This document shows, piece after piece, positions 24,905-36,885 of a DNA stretch of 64,000 nucleotides. Origin of the DNA: Boswellia sacra (Eukaryota; Streptophyta; Magnoliopsida; Sapindales; Burseraceae). Position numbers and translations under genes: made by a program. The notes beneath the pieces were generated by a model, which saw only the letters and a list, made by a program, of their open reading frames with translations, was not told the origin of the DNA and ran no database searches. Every line of letters begins with the position of its first letter. The stretch's first letter is position 1. The stretch is taken from NCBI GenBank assembly GCA_013180625.2, contig SNVD02013846.1, positions 20,318-84,317 of the forward strand, written 5' to 3'.

Positions 24905-25515
24905 GCGTTTTGTCGTGACAAAGACGATGGCGAGTATCGGTCTTCGCTCGACACTCAACATAATGTGTCGAGTCCTATCAGATGCACAGACTGATACTCG
25001 CCATCAGGGTATTTTCGAAGACATCGAGTATCGATTTCGTGTAAACTGACATCTCGATGTTTCAAAACCATGTCTTCGACACTCGACATCATTGTAATTG
25101 GGAACGTCGATTGTTGGTTTTATGTAAAATGCCCTAGTGGCGAGTGTCGTTTGAAGCATCTGACAGAATTCGACACATTTCTTCGACGACCTATTTTCTC
25201 TTTCATCGAGTGTCGGTTTCATGTAACCTGACATATGGCGCACCAAAACCATGTCTTCGACACTCGATGACATGTAATTATGGCGTTGAGTGTAGGTTTC
25301 ATGGGCTTCGAATGCCATTGTCGGTTAACGTGAAACTGATAATCGATGAAAGTGAAAAGACTTGCGTCGAGTGTTGAATGTCTGAGGTAACATATGTCGG
25401 TTGCAGGAATCCGACAGAAGTTTTTTCGGACACTCGATGGATTTCATCGAGCGTCGGTTTATCTATTTGAGTTCTATCGAGCGGGTCATGTTTCGTCGAG
25501 TTTTGTCGAGCATTA
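24905..25515. repeat. MULE subterminal CGACACTCGAC repeats, left
   Basis: Dozens of copies of the palindrome-like motif TCGAGTGTCG/CGACACTCGA, partly arranged in a higher-order repeat of about 180 bp (compare 25,025 with 25,206, which share CAAAACCATGTCTTCGACAC). Overlapping open frames here are products of the repeat. Confidence 0.85.
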
Positions 25516-25589
25516 TGACAGATCGCTTGTTTTAGCCTTGTTTTTTGCCTTTTTTCATCATATTTAACTATAAAGTACCTTTTTTTTGC

Positions 25590-28500
25590 AGGTTGAAGCA
25601 AATGGCAAATGAATTTGGACTCTCCTTCACCCTGAAGACTCCGTATGATGAGCACTACCATGCCATTATCACAAACTTAACAAGTTTGGACTGTATAGAA
25701 TGGATTCGTGTGAAATTGAATGAGAGGCAACAAAATATATTTCGTAATACATGTTTTGGGTTTCTCCTAAACATTCGGGAGCTGTCCTTTCCATCTTAGT
25801 TGGTGCACAATATGCTTCAATAGGAGGTTAACACGATAGGATACGATGAAGAGATGTGGTTCCTTATTAAAGGCAAAAGTATGGTGTTTGAAGTACAATC
25901 TAGTTAAGAAATTTAATTTTTTAGCGTTGATGGTTGTTGTTTCTTTTTTTAACCATTAATGGCATCTTATGTTTTTTTTCTTCTTTGCAAGAAGGCTGAT
26001 TCATTTTTCTACCCACGAGTTCGGTTTGATCACTGGTTTGAGATTTGCTACCCCGGTGCCACCAATACCGAATGTCTTAAATCCGTGCCGTTTGTTGGAT
26101 ACGTACTTTGGGGGTGAGGACATGGAGCTTAGGCATTTTTTTCGAGACTTCAGGCATTAAATGTGTCAGCTTTGTCAGACGAGGATCTTGTAAAGCTAAC
26201 CTTGTATTACGTGCTCCAACAACTTTTCACGAGATGGGATCAACGCTGATATGTCTCCTGTAAGTGGTTGAATTTTGTCAACACATTAGATAGGTTTGAG
26301 AATTATCCATGAGTGACAATGTCTTATGATAAGACACTTAATGGGATGAAAAAAGCTTTGGATGGGAGGTTGTAAAAGTTTAAGAAGCGAGCCGAAGCGA
26401 AGAAGAAGAAGACGATAGGGAAAGGGAAGCATTTGGAGACATATAACTTAGAAGGGTGCCTCTACGTTATTCAGGTACATACTAAAAAATAAATGTTGGA
26501 CGTGTTTATTAGTTTCTTTTAATTGCATTTTTAAATACCTATTGTCACTAAAAAACCCTTATGTTATTAAGGTTTGGTTGTACGAGGTCGTGCCGTACAT
26601 TGGCGATACATATGGGCGGGCGAACGGGATGTTTGCAGAGAGGATATCGCGCTTGTTGAAGTGGGAGACACAAAAAACCTCGTCAGAGAACATCGTCAAA
26701 CGCGATGTCATGTTGGTTAGGAGGCGGGTACGTCAGGTTCTACTGTTTATTTTTCCTGTTATTGGGCACAACGGTCACTATTTAATTTGATAGCTTATTT
26801 GTTGATGCAGGCTCGTCCACTCATCGTTTTGGAGCCATTTGAGACGGAGCATAGAACAGATTAGTATATTAGGCTTGCTGTAGTAGTTGGCATCTGGAGA
26901 AGTGCACATGTAGCATGGGCGGCATCTGTAGATATTCCTTTATTGCCTAATGAGAGGATTGAGCCACTTCCGACAGGGGATCTATCAGCTCCACCTCCTC
27001 TTGGTCAGAGTTCCTCTATTAGACCTAAGATCAGGCTAGTCATCAACACAGCTAGTCTTGCAGATGATCGTGTGTGGTCTCTGTGACCGGCTTCCCCCGT
27101 TAGTCCTACACCTCCAATATACGAGAGTCACGGTCATGAGGATCTATCAGGAACTCATCCTGCTGGACATAATTCCATCGATAGACCTGATGTGAGGGTA
27201 ATCATGGACACATCCAATCCCCCCCATCAGTTTTGCGCCTATCACGTTCGACAACTATGGTCTTGGAGGCGATTAGATTCCTCCTTTGTCACGTGACCAC
27301 CTACCATGACATTTCCTCTCCTGTATATGATGTCCCTTCAAGCTTGAAGGTATGTAATGAGAATTTTTATTCGTATACTTTTTTGTTTACATTACTGGTT
27401 GGTCGGTTTGTCATGGTGATTGTGAATAATGACATACAGGCGCAGCCTTTCCATGATGGGTTCGAGAGCACAGTTCTGTGCGAGCTTGTAAGACTCCGGG
27501 AGGAGATAACAATGTTAAAGGAGGAGAACAAGGACATGCGGGAGGAGATAGTACTTCTGTGGGAGGTTGTTGTGCTACTAGGTGGCCATTTTGGATACGC
27601 TGTCATGGTACGTCGCATAAGTTAATAAACGGATTTAATGATTGCTATGGTGTTACATCACTTAACCCGACATTCTGGTTTGCTGTAGTATAGGATTCGG
27701 ATGACAGTTTGGGTGATGACAGTGAATCAGGAGGTAACAGAACCTAAACACATGGACATGAGTGTTCCTGCCGTCGATGCTACACCCACGGGTTTCGTTT
27801 CCCTCCGAGGGCGACGACTATTTCTGAGAAAGTATAAATGGAGCCCCTTCGTTAGTCCACTAGGTAGAAAGAGAACGAGAGTTGAGCCACATGAGAAGCC
27901 GTTGATGTTTTGCATCTACAGCCAGAGGCCCCGGTTGTTCAGTCAATAGAGGGTCCAATTATTCAGCCCGTCGAAAAGCCCACTTTAGAGCCTAGCGAGC
28001 CCGTGACACAAGATGCAAACAATGTATCCTATGGCGTCCTGTGGACTCGGGTTCCCCTATTTGACCCACATGCCCCCATGCTAGTTGTTGATTGTATCAA
28101 CTTCGACATGTGGATGACTGACGAGTCAGGCGATATTGATTTAGGCGTCTGCGTAGCTGGTCGTGAGTTCTTCACCATATTGATGACACCGGCCTAATGG
28201 CTTGCATCTGAGGTTTGTTTCATTGCTTGTCGTCTCCTCCTGAATAATATACTATTTCAATATTTATTTATTACTATTACTACATGCAGCATATTGACAG
28301 CTACCTGTGGATGTTACGCTATAGAGCTCGTGATATGGGCACAGCTAGTGTCCAGAGTCTACTTTCTTGGACACCACTTTCTGAGTAAGTATTTGCAAAA
28401 CATCTGAATTTATAGTTAATTTGTGATTCAATCATTATGCTAACCGTACTCATGAAATTGCAGTTAAAAGTACAATCATTGTGGATACTATACTCGGACA

Positions 28501-29180
28501 GACTGGATGAGATTAACTTGGTGAGCAAGGCAGATATTTTCCAGTTTCTCCTTGGGGAAATGCCCCTCGTTGGACGACTATGGGTCGATGTGGACAGGGT
28601 AAGGTAAGTCCATTTATATTCAATGTCTTAGTATGCGGTGTTTTAATCAAAACATTGTCCACGATTTTCATTTTCTCAATTTTATTTTCAATTGTATGTC
28701 TTTGTTATCATTGGCAGCGAACATTGGGTGACAGTCGAGGTGGATTTGAGTCGCCGTGTCATAGTCATATATGACTCATATTTTGCATACAATTCCATCG
28801 ACACAGTGACAGATGCAGTCCAATGCTTAGCAAATTTGATGTCACGTATGGTGTCAATAGATGTTTACGGTCTTCCTGACTACCCTGCAACCCATACGAC
28901 ATTAAGCGTATCGAGGATTCGACTGAGGTGCCACAGCAGAAGGCTGGGGAAGGAGCATGCGGCGTGTACTGTTTGAAGTACATGGAGTTCTTAGCAGGGG
29001 GCATTCCTTTGTTTGACACTAAGGCATCCACAAACGAGACACTTCGAGAAAGAATGGCATTACAGCTTTAGGCTTATCGCGTTCGTCCACAGGCGGAGAA
29101 GGCCGTCTTAGCCACCACAAAGCCTGCCGATGTTGTGTCAACGGATGTTGAGCAGCAGCCCAGCACAACTCTACCATGAT
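25590..29180 (+). pseudogene. DUF1985-Ulp1-like (C48) cysteine protease of MULE
   Basis: Exon-like blocks match the plant transposon-borne Ulp1 family. The N-terminal DUF1985-like part runs from KQMANEFGLSFTLKTP (about 25,600) through EMWFLIKGKSMVFE and HEFGLITGLRFATPVP (26,010) to VWLYEVVPYIGDTYG (26,570). A proline-rich linker follows at 26,900-28,000. The C48 domain begins near 28,290 (SYLWMLRYRARDMG). His sits in EHWVTVEVDL (28,720), Asp in VIVIYDSYF (28,765), and the active-site Cys in GEGACGVYCLKYMEFLAGG (28,948-29,004). SUMO-type isopeptidase activity is the family role. The Cys block is in a different frame from the His/Asp block, and stops occur at several points (for example 25,797 and 26,158), so no full product is possible. 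Confidence 0.8.
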
Positions 29181-29409
29181 TTTGTGTCATGCATGGTAGA
29201 CGTATTGTCCCATGGTTTTTTCCTACAGGTTACACATTTTTTGTAGTGATAAACATTTTTGTACATTTACAAATTTTTGTATAGTTCCACATTTTTGTAG
29301 ATTTACAAATTGTTGTATACTTACACGTTTTGTATACTAGCACATTTTTTCCATGTATAAGGGTACGTACTTGTATAGTCAAGTGAAAAAGTCAGTATGA
29401 AAAAATGTA

Positions 29410-30235
29410 AATACTTATTATTTGTTCATCTTCATCTTCGTCGTCATCATCATCTTCATTATCATCATAATCATCGACCTCATCCTCATCCTCAACTATA
29501 GGTACATCTAACTTCTCCTCATCAATTTCATGCGGGTGGCTGAGCTTTTTGTGGTTCGTTTTATCTTTTGCACATCCAAAGCTTACATGTGATCGGTGTG
29601 TTTTGCCACACAGTTAACCACTCATTTAACATTGTCTTCCTCATGAACTTCACTGTTCTTATTATCATCTGAATCAAGAAAAATCTCTTATCCACAATTC
29701 TCCTTGTCACTTGCTTTCTTTTTAACCACACTCTTACCAATGTAAAACACCTCTTCCTCCTTGTCACTGGATTTCTTTTTAACCACACTCTTACCAATAT
29801 AACACACCTCTTCCTCTTTGTCACTTTCTTTCTTTTTAACCACCCTCTTATCAACATGACACACCTCCACACGCATTTTCCCATGGCTTTCTTTTTACCC
29901 ACATGCTTACCAATATAAGACAACTCTTCCTCCTCACTAGACGATTCCATATCCTCCAAAGAAGCAGAACATTCAGATTTCTCAACTCCATAGTCTTCAT
30001 CGCTTGAATGGTCATTATCCTCCTCATTTGTAGACATCTCTGACTCATCAAACCACGAACTGAAATATTATTACCATCATCTCCACCCACAACATCCACA
30101 TGAACTTCATTGTTCTCTTTCCCAAAATTCTCAAAACCTACATAACTCACATCTCTACCCAACACATCCGCATGAACTTCTTCTTTACTACCTATTGATT
30201 TACTATCACCAGGACAAGAAGACCTTAACTTCTCA
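29410..30235 (-). pseudogene. Lysine-rich repeat and acidic-tail ORF of MULE
   Basis: On minus, a serine/glutamate-rich block (VEKSECSASLEDMESSSEEE) leads into about four imperfect 19-residue repeats of the type CYIGKSVVKKKSSDKEEE (29,876-29,688), then LDSDDNKNSEVHEEDN and an extremely acidic tail (VEDEDEVDDYDDNEDDDDDE, about 29,497-29,436). A frameshift near 29,880 separates the first block from the repeats. No known domain is recognised. It may be a variable N-terminal part of a MULE transposase or separate cargo. Confidence 0.45.
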
Positions 30236-30299
30236 CTCCAACTAGCCTTTCCATCTGCTTAACGTCAACCTTGAGACTTGATTCATTATGACTAGCTGT

Positions 30300-32852
30300 T
30301 AGGGTTGGCAATGGGGCGGGTGGGTCTGGGGCGGCAGGTACCCAGCCCCGCCCCGCTCAACTATTTTTTGCCCCACACCGCCCCATTACCCCTATGTGGG
30401 GCGGGGCGGGGCAAAATAAATTTAAGCGGATCTAGACCCGTCCCGCCCCGCCCTGCCTCTAAATATTTACATTTTTATATTACACCCCTGTAATATTTAC
30501 GTAGTTTACAATCTCGTCCCCCGATAATATTTACATATTTGCAAATAACTCCATTCTCAAATTTTCATCATATTATTTATAATTATGATCATTTTTAACA
30601 TAATAAAAACAATATATCTTCAAACTAAAATCAAAATGGTTGTATATTATCATTTGATTTTATTAGTAATAATATTACATACTCTATTAGAAATAATGTT
30701 AAAAGTGAATTATTGCTTGTAAACTAATTAATTGACAAATTTTCAAATAGTTGATAATACAATTAAATAATTTTTCAATAGCATATTGATTTAATTTCAA
30801 TATAATAATAGTAATAATATGATTGGTATATTCATATACCAATTAGTTAACATTATAAATATTTATGAAACATTAATAATTTAATTAATTAATTTAAATT
30901 ACATCATATATTTAAGGTTATAAGATTATTTTTATCATTTTTCTATCTACATATTTAGAAAATAATATGTTGATTATATTAAATGTATACATTTTGAAAA
31001 TAATCTTGCTAATATTGCAATAATTTAATTAGTACTTATTAATCTATATCAAGATTGTATATATTATACAAATTTAGTTACTATAAAATACAAATATTTA
31101 ATTAGCATTAATTACTATTTGATTTTATTAGTAATAATGTTATATACTCTATTAGAAATAATGTTAAAAGTATATTATCACTTGTAAATTAGTTAACTGA
31201 CAATTTTTCAAATAGTTGATAATATAATTAAATAATTTTTTAATAGCATGTTGATTTACTTTCAATGATTCAATTTAATAATAGTAATAATATGATTGGC
31301 ATATACCAATTAATTAATATTATATATATTTATAAAATATTAATTAATTAATTAATTTAAATTACGATAAATCATATATTTAATGTTATAAGATTATTTT
31401 TATCATATTTCTAGTTACATATTTAAAAAATAATATATTGATTATATCAAAGGTATACATTTTGAAAATAATATTGTTAATATTGTAATAATTTAATTAG
31501 CACTTAATAATCTATATCAATATTGTATATATTATATAAATTTAGTTACTATAAAATATAAATATTTAATTACCATTAATTACCATTTAATTTTATTAGT
31601 AATAATGTTACATATTCTATTAGAAATAATGTTAAAAGTGTATTATTGCTTATAAATTAGTTAACTGGTAATTTTTCAAATAATTGATAATACAATTAAA
31701 TAATTTTTCAATAGCATGTTGATTTAATTTCAATCTAATAATAATAATAATAATAATATGATTGGCATATACCAATTAATTAACATTATATATATGTATG
31801 AAACATTAATAAATTAATTAATTAATTTAAATTACGATAAATCATATATTTAATGTTATAAGATTATTTTTATCATATTTCTAGTTACATATTTAAAAAA
31901 TAATATATTGATTATATTAAAGGTATACATTTTGAAAATAATATTGTTAATATTGTAATAATTTAATTAGTAGTTAATAATCTATATCAATGTTGTATAT
32001 ATTATATAAATTTAGTTACTATAAAATACAAATATTTGATTACCATTAATTACCATTTGATTTTATTAGTAATAATGTTAAAAGTGTATTATTGCTTGTA
32101 AATTAGTTAACTGACAATTTTTCAAATAATTGATAATACAATTAAATGATTTTTCAATAGCATGTTGATTTAATTTCAATCTAATAATAATAATAATATG
32201 ATTGGCATATACCAATTAATTAACATTATATATATTTATGAAACATTAATAAATTAATTAATTAATTTCAATTACGATAAATCATATATTTAATGTTATA
32301 AGATTATTTTTATCATATTTCTAGTTACATATTTATAAAATAATATATTGATTATACTAAAGGTATACATTTTGAAAATAATATTGTTAATATTGTAATA
32401 ATTTAATTAGTACTTAATAATCTATATTAAGATTGTATATATTATACAAATTTAATTACTATATAATACAAATATTTTATTTGGTCATTATAACATGGCT
32501 AAATTGATGTTAATATACTAAAAAATGTTAATTATTAATTAAAATGTAACTTTTGTTAAACTATTTACATTGTTTGTAAAATTATTAAGAATTCATATAT
32601 ATATATGAAAAATTTAATAAATATAACCTAAAAAATTATTTGACAATCCCAACAGTTTAAAAGTTTGTAAAAAAACCCCTATATCTTGTGGGGCGGGGTG
32701 GGTCAACAGGTCCAAGAGCTTTGCCCTGGACCCAGACCCGCCCCGGCCAGGGCAAAATTAGTTTGCCCCATACCCGCCCCAAAACTTGCCTCGTCCCGAT
32801 TTTGCGAGGCACACCAGGGCCCTGGACCCGATGGGGCAAATTGCAAAGCCTA
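30300..32852. mobile_element. Non-autonomous hAT-like element nested in the MULE
   Basis: The ends are inverted and GC-rich (TAGGGTTGGCAATGGGGCGG on the left; the right end reads TAGGCTTTGCAATTTGCCCC on the opposite strand). The flanking 8-bp duplication is imperfect: CTAGCTGT (30,292-30,299) and CTGGCTGA (32,853-32,860). The centre is an AT-rich satellite and no transposase is present. GC-rich open frames in the ends are not genes. Confidence 0.75.
30590..32470. repeat. About 470-bp tandem repeat, four copies
   Basis: The block beginning GATTTTATTAGTAATAAT recurs at 30,657, 31,131, 31,589 and 32,059, giving periods of 474, 458 and 470. Each unit also contains TATGATTGGCATATACCAAT and AAAGGTATACATTTTGAAAA. 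The last three units are more alike than the first. Confidence 0.9.
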
Positions 32853-33329
32853 CTGGCTGATAAACTTTTGCTTTTTTTCCCTCTCTGCCTCTTAATGTTC
32901 TCATGAATCTCCCTGTACATTAGGATAGTCCTGGAACGTGTTCTCTTGGCTATAGACGAAGTATAGTCCATCGTGCTTTCGCCAAAGCATGTTTCGCGTT
33001 TCATACATGAATGTTTATTTCATTAAGAAAGCATATAAATTCGTGTTTAATACATGAATGTTTTATACATTGACAAAGCACACAAATGAATGTTTTATAC
33101 ATGAATATTTTATACATTAAAAAGCATATAAATGAATGTTTCATACATGAATGTTTTATATATAGACAAAGGCACATAAATGATAGTTATTCATTTAAAC
33201 TAGCCTTCGATGGAATAAAATAAATAGACTACATCGCTTAGAGCAAACAAATAATATTACATAGAGAAAAATGCCTGTTGCATACATTTGGGAGATATCA
33301 TCCCCTGTCATGAAGTGGAACTGGGTTTC

Positions 33330-36062
33330 AACAAGTCTGACAATTGTGCTCGGAGCTTCCACACCGCTAGCAATTTCGAGATGAGCTAGACTCACCAACA
33401 GAAGGGATTCATTTCCTCTTAGGACGACTGACTGGTATCCTCATGACTGACGGTGGAACCACTATGCTGTGTACCTCCTCAAGAACCATCCAATCCTCAC
33501 TAACTCCAATAGGAACAACTCACATAGTATATGCATGTAGTAATGTTTCAGTTGTATACCAATGGGCACAATAATCATGGCACGTCAGTAGGTTCATATG
33601 TTTGCAAACAGCTAATACATGTGCACATGAAAGCTGGTCAAGATCAAACACCCTGCACGTGCATGTCCGAGCGTGCATGTTAACGATGTTGACACTGATG
33701 TTGTCTTTCACCTCGTACATAGTAAGAGAGATACCACTAACCCTCATACGTTCGCACTCCTTTAAATGCTCCTCCATCAACTTGTTAGCCCACAGTGAGA
33801 GATGTAATTCAAAGTTAACAAATAACTCTCGATGCTTGTAGAACTATTGCTGCAAGTTTGCTCGATAATAATTAGCTAACAATGTAACTGGAAGAATCGT
33901 GCATGTCGCAAGCAGCTGTTTATCAACTCAATAATATTTGTTGTCATGATGTTATACCGTCTGGCATGAAACTATGAACGTGCCCATTTATCGACTCCAA
34001 TCTCTCGAAGATAAATTGCTATTGCAAGCATATAAGATTCAATTTGTCGCATATGATAGTTAAAATCAACACAGTGATATGTCCTTGCAGCTTGGGAGTA
34101 TATATCCAACAAAGTCTTGTCCTTGAACGTGGCCTTCAAGTTGTCCTTCAGATGATGAGTGCACAATCCATGTAGTGCATAAGGAAAAACTTCTACAATA
34201 GCTCGTTCAATGCTACGATGACGGTCAGAAATGAAAACAAGATCTCAGACATTTCATACTACATGATCATGCAACTGTCTCATGAACCAGTTCCACGAGT
34301 CATCATTTTTAAAATACCCAACTCTAAATGTCAATGGGTATATTTGTTTATTTCCATCCATACAAGAAACCAAAAACATTATACCTCTATATTTCTCTTT
34401 CAGAAAAGATCCATCAACTACAGTAACTGACCTAATTGATGATGCAAATCCAGCAATAGAGGCCCCCATACTTATGAAAAAGTATCTAAAATGGTTGTTG
34501 TCATCAGTTTCTAAAATAGTTTTGATCCTTGGGTTTGCTTTCTCAATCATGTACATGTACTAGGGGAGTAGTGTGAACGATTCCTCATGAGATCCATGAA
34601 GTTTTTACAAAGCTGCCTCCTTTGCCCTCCATGCATTGTTGTATGTGATATTAACACCTAATGACTTCTCAATATCAAACATAATATCCTTCGGACAATA
34701 GATTCTCGATGCCTCAACGAATTTGCTCTTAATATGTTTGCTAATGACATGTGCAGTTGTTTGTTTGTGATTTGGGTGAAGTCTGGCTCTGGAGCATGTG
34801 TGATAGTTCTCATACTTTTTCACTTGGAAGAAATGTGAATCGGCTACCTTTGTGGCACCTAAACACCATTTACAAGATACAGAATGACATACAACCTCAA
34901 ACCTTGTTGTGTTGGAGTTCCTCACCTTGAATGGAAAGTTGCGTCTTCATGCCAAATTTGATAACTTCTCACGAAGCTCGATTTTGCTGTTAAACATCTG
35001 TCCAACTGCAACCTCAATCCCATCAACTACAAACGATGAAACATCATCGTCAAATGTGGATGATGAATGCACAATAGGCAGCATCCACCTACATGTGTTA
35101 GCTCGACGGTTGTCATTCTTAGAGCCCAAATTAGCTTCTTCATGTATAGAATTTGCATCCATTCTCGGTTCATTGTTTGACACCGGATCTTGTTGATGTC
35201 CATATAGTGGAGGAGTAGGTATAGAGTGAATTGGGGAAGGAATGGTAAATGGCACATCCTAGTTCACATCATTCAAGATCTCCGTCTGTTCATCATTATT
35301 AAAAAGTGAATCATCTACATCCTGCCCATCAACAATAAAATCATTCAAACCCTCACCCAAATCTTCAATACGAATAGTATAATCATCATTCTCATTATCA
35401 CCATTCTCACTAATATCATCACTACCATCATCATAATCTCCATCACCACCATCGTCATCATTAACATCATCACCAGTATTGTTAAAATCAATATTGCCTA
35501 AACTCTCAAACTCTCTAATGCTATCGAGATGACGTACTAATCTCGATGGCATCGACGGGGGCACCCCTTATTCATTTTCACCTAACAACCCAATTGATTC
35601 ATGCCCTTCATGTCCTGAATATTGCTCAAACTCAATGCCAACGTCATCATTCAATTGTGTTTGTGCACAAACAGAAGTGAACTCACTTAATTAGTTGCTT
35701 CTACTTGTTGAGCGAAACAACGAGGGATGAGAAGATCTTTGTCTCCTTCGTACTGCATCGGATCCTTATCTCTGTCTTTGCTTCTCCCTATCTTCAACTT
35801 TGATGATTAATGGTGTATATGACTGTTGTTCCTCCAAACAATGTTGTATAAAAAAAAACATATTTGTTAGTCTTAATAGGAGTCGGCATGGCAGAACACC
35901 TTTAAAAGCAAATTGAACCTCTAAACTCTTGTTATGCTTACGAAGATCCCAACATATTTCAGTACTAACACAATCAACCAACTTGTTATAAGTAGCACAC
36001 AGACAAATTATCAATGGCTTGGCCCTCTTATCGGTGTACAAATAACCACCATTCTCTTGCAT
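33330..36062 (-). pseudogene. MuDR-type transposase of the MULE
   Basis: Read on minus in several frames. The N-terminal region (36,062-35,766) is followed by an acidic linker (35,564-35,259) and a MuDR N-terminal domain ending VGQMFNSKIELREKLSNLA (about 34,960). Next is a Cys-containing DNA-binding block CHSVSCKWCLGATKV (34,890), then the MULE transposase core VTVVDGSFLKEKYRGIMFLV (34,430) with IYPLTFRVGYFKNDDSWNWF. After that come the HLKDN region (34,150), a SWIM zinc finger CTCRVFDLDQLSCAHVLAVC (33,670-33,610) and a diverged terminal zinc knuckle (CGSSEHNCQTC, 33,370). The order is that of an autonomous MULE transposase. Stops and frameshifts separate the blocks, so it is inactive. Confidence 0.85.
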
Positions 36063-36194
36063 AATCTAAGAAACATTGTATAGAATATGTATGGGTAAAA
36101 TTTCATATTCTGCATGATAGAGACATATCATATAAGGTCCGTGGACAAAAATTCATTAGGAAATTGCTTAAATAGGTCACAAAAATGATAATTC

Positions 36195-36415
36195 TGCCCA
36201 AACGCTCGACATATCTCGACGAAATCTAGCTCGACGCTCGACACTCGACACACAAACTCGACAAAATACACATCTGACAATCGACACTCCACTCGACGCA
36301 CTAACTCGACACTCGACATAATCCCTCGACACTCGACATGACCCATCGACATGTCGAGAGTCGGTCTTATATATCCGACACATAGAGCGATGTCGCTCGA
36401 CAAATTATGTATTAT
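36195..36415. repeat. MULE subterminal CGACACTCGAC repeats, right
   Basis: A dense cluster of CTCGACACTCGAC variants, the counterpart of 24,905-25,515 near the other end of the element. Confidence 0.85.
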
Positions 36416-36739
36416 TTTACGTCGACTGCGATACCAGATTTTCTCAAAGATTTGTAATTTTCAGCAAATTTTGATAAAAACCGCGCTATCTCTAAGCTTA
36501 GTTTACATATATATCCCTATTTTAAGCTACATAATGTGGTTCACGGCTACGAAAACAAGAAATAATGAAAACATTACAACCTACTTCAATATTATTGCGC
36601 CATTTAGAGAGAGATTACGGAGAGTTTGTCTTACCTTGTTACTCAGCTTCAACTCTAAGATTAAACAATGAGATGAAATGAAACAAAGGTGTTGAAGAGT
36701 GTTTCAAATAGTGGAGGAAGGAGTGACGGTGCTTCTTTC

Positions 36740-36876
36740 TTCTTTCTTTTCAACAATGAATTACTAAGGGTATTTTAGTCATTTTACGAAAAAGTATCTA
36801 TGGCATCAAAAGTTTTCAGGATGTGTCAATATTTCACTAAAAACCCCTAATTTTATCTATTTTTTCAATTTTTCCC
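36740..36876 (-). repeat. MULE right terminal inverted repeat
   Basis: The reverse complement starts GGGAAAAATTGAAAAAATAG and parallels the left end as far as AAAATGACTAAAATACCC. It ends at 36,876, next to the second TSD copy. Confidence 0.9.
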
Positions 36877-36885
36877 AAAAATATA

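Larger units (their letters stand above)
24267..36876. mobile_element. Kaonashi-like Mutator element (MULE) with Ulp1 gene
   Basis: A 12.6-kb element bounded by a perfect 9-bp TSD AAAAATATA (24,258-24,266 and 36,877-36,885), the Mutator signature. Long inverted ends begin GAAAAAATTG on the left and GGGAAAAATTG on the right and continue as TGAAAAAATAGATAAAATTA on both sides. Inside are a DUF1985/Ulp1-like protease gene on plus, a lysine-rich and acidic ORF on minus, a MuDR transposase on minus, and a nested hAT element. A Ulp1-like protease in a MULE is the hallmark of Kaonashi (Arabidopsis) and CUMULE (melon) elements. All coding parts are frameshifted or carry stops, so this copy is dead. 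Confidence 0.93.

Noticed and set aside
25004..25377. ORFs of about 100 codons on both strands, and similar ones at 36,128-36,403 and 38,867-39,208
   Set aside because: They are produced by CGACACTCGAC repeat arrays, which lack stops on both strands.
24905..25515. CRISPR-like repeat array
   Set aside because: Repeats are short, degenerate and without regular unique spacers, and the context is a plant transposon end.
30305..30493. GC-rich ORFs in the hAT ends, also 32,657-33,004
   Set aside because: They coincide with the GC-rich terminal repeats and show no protein-like composition.
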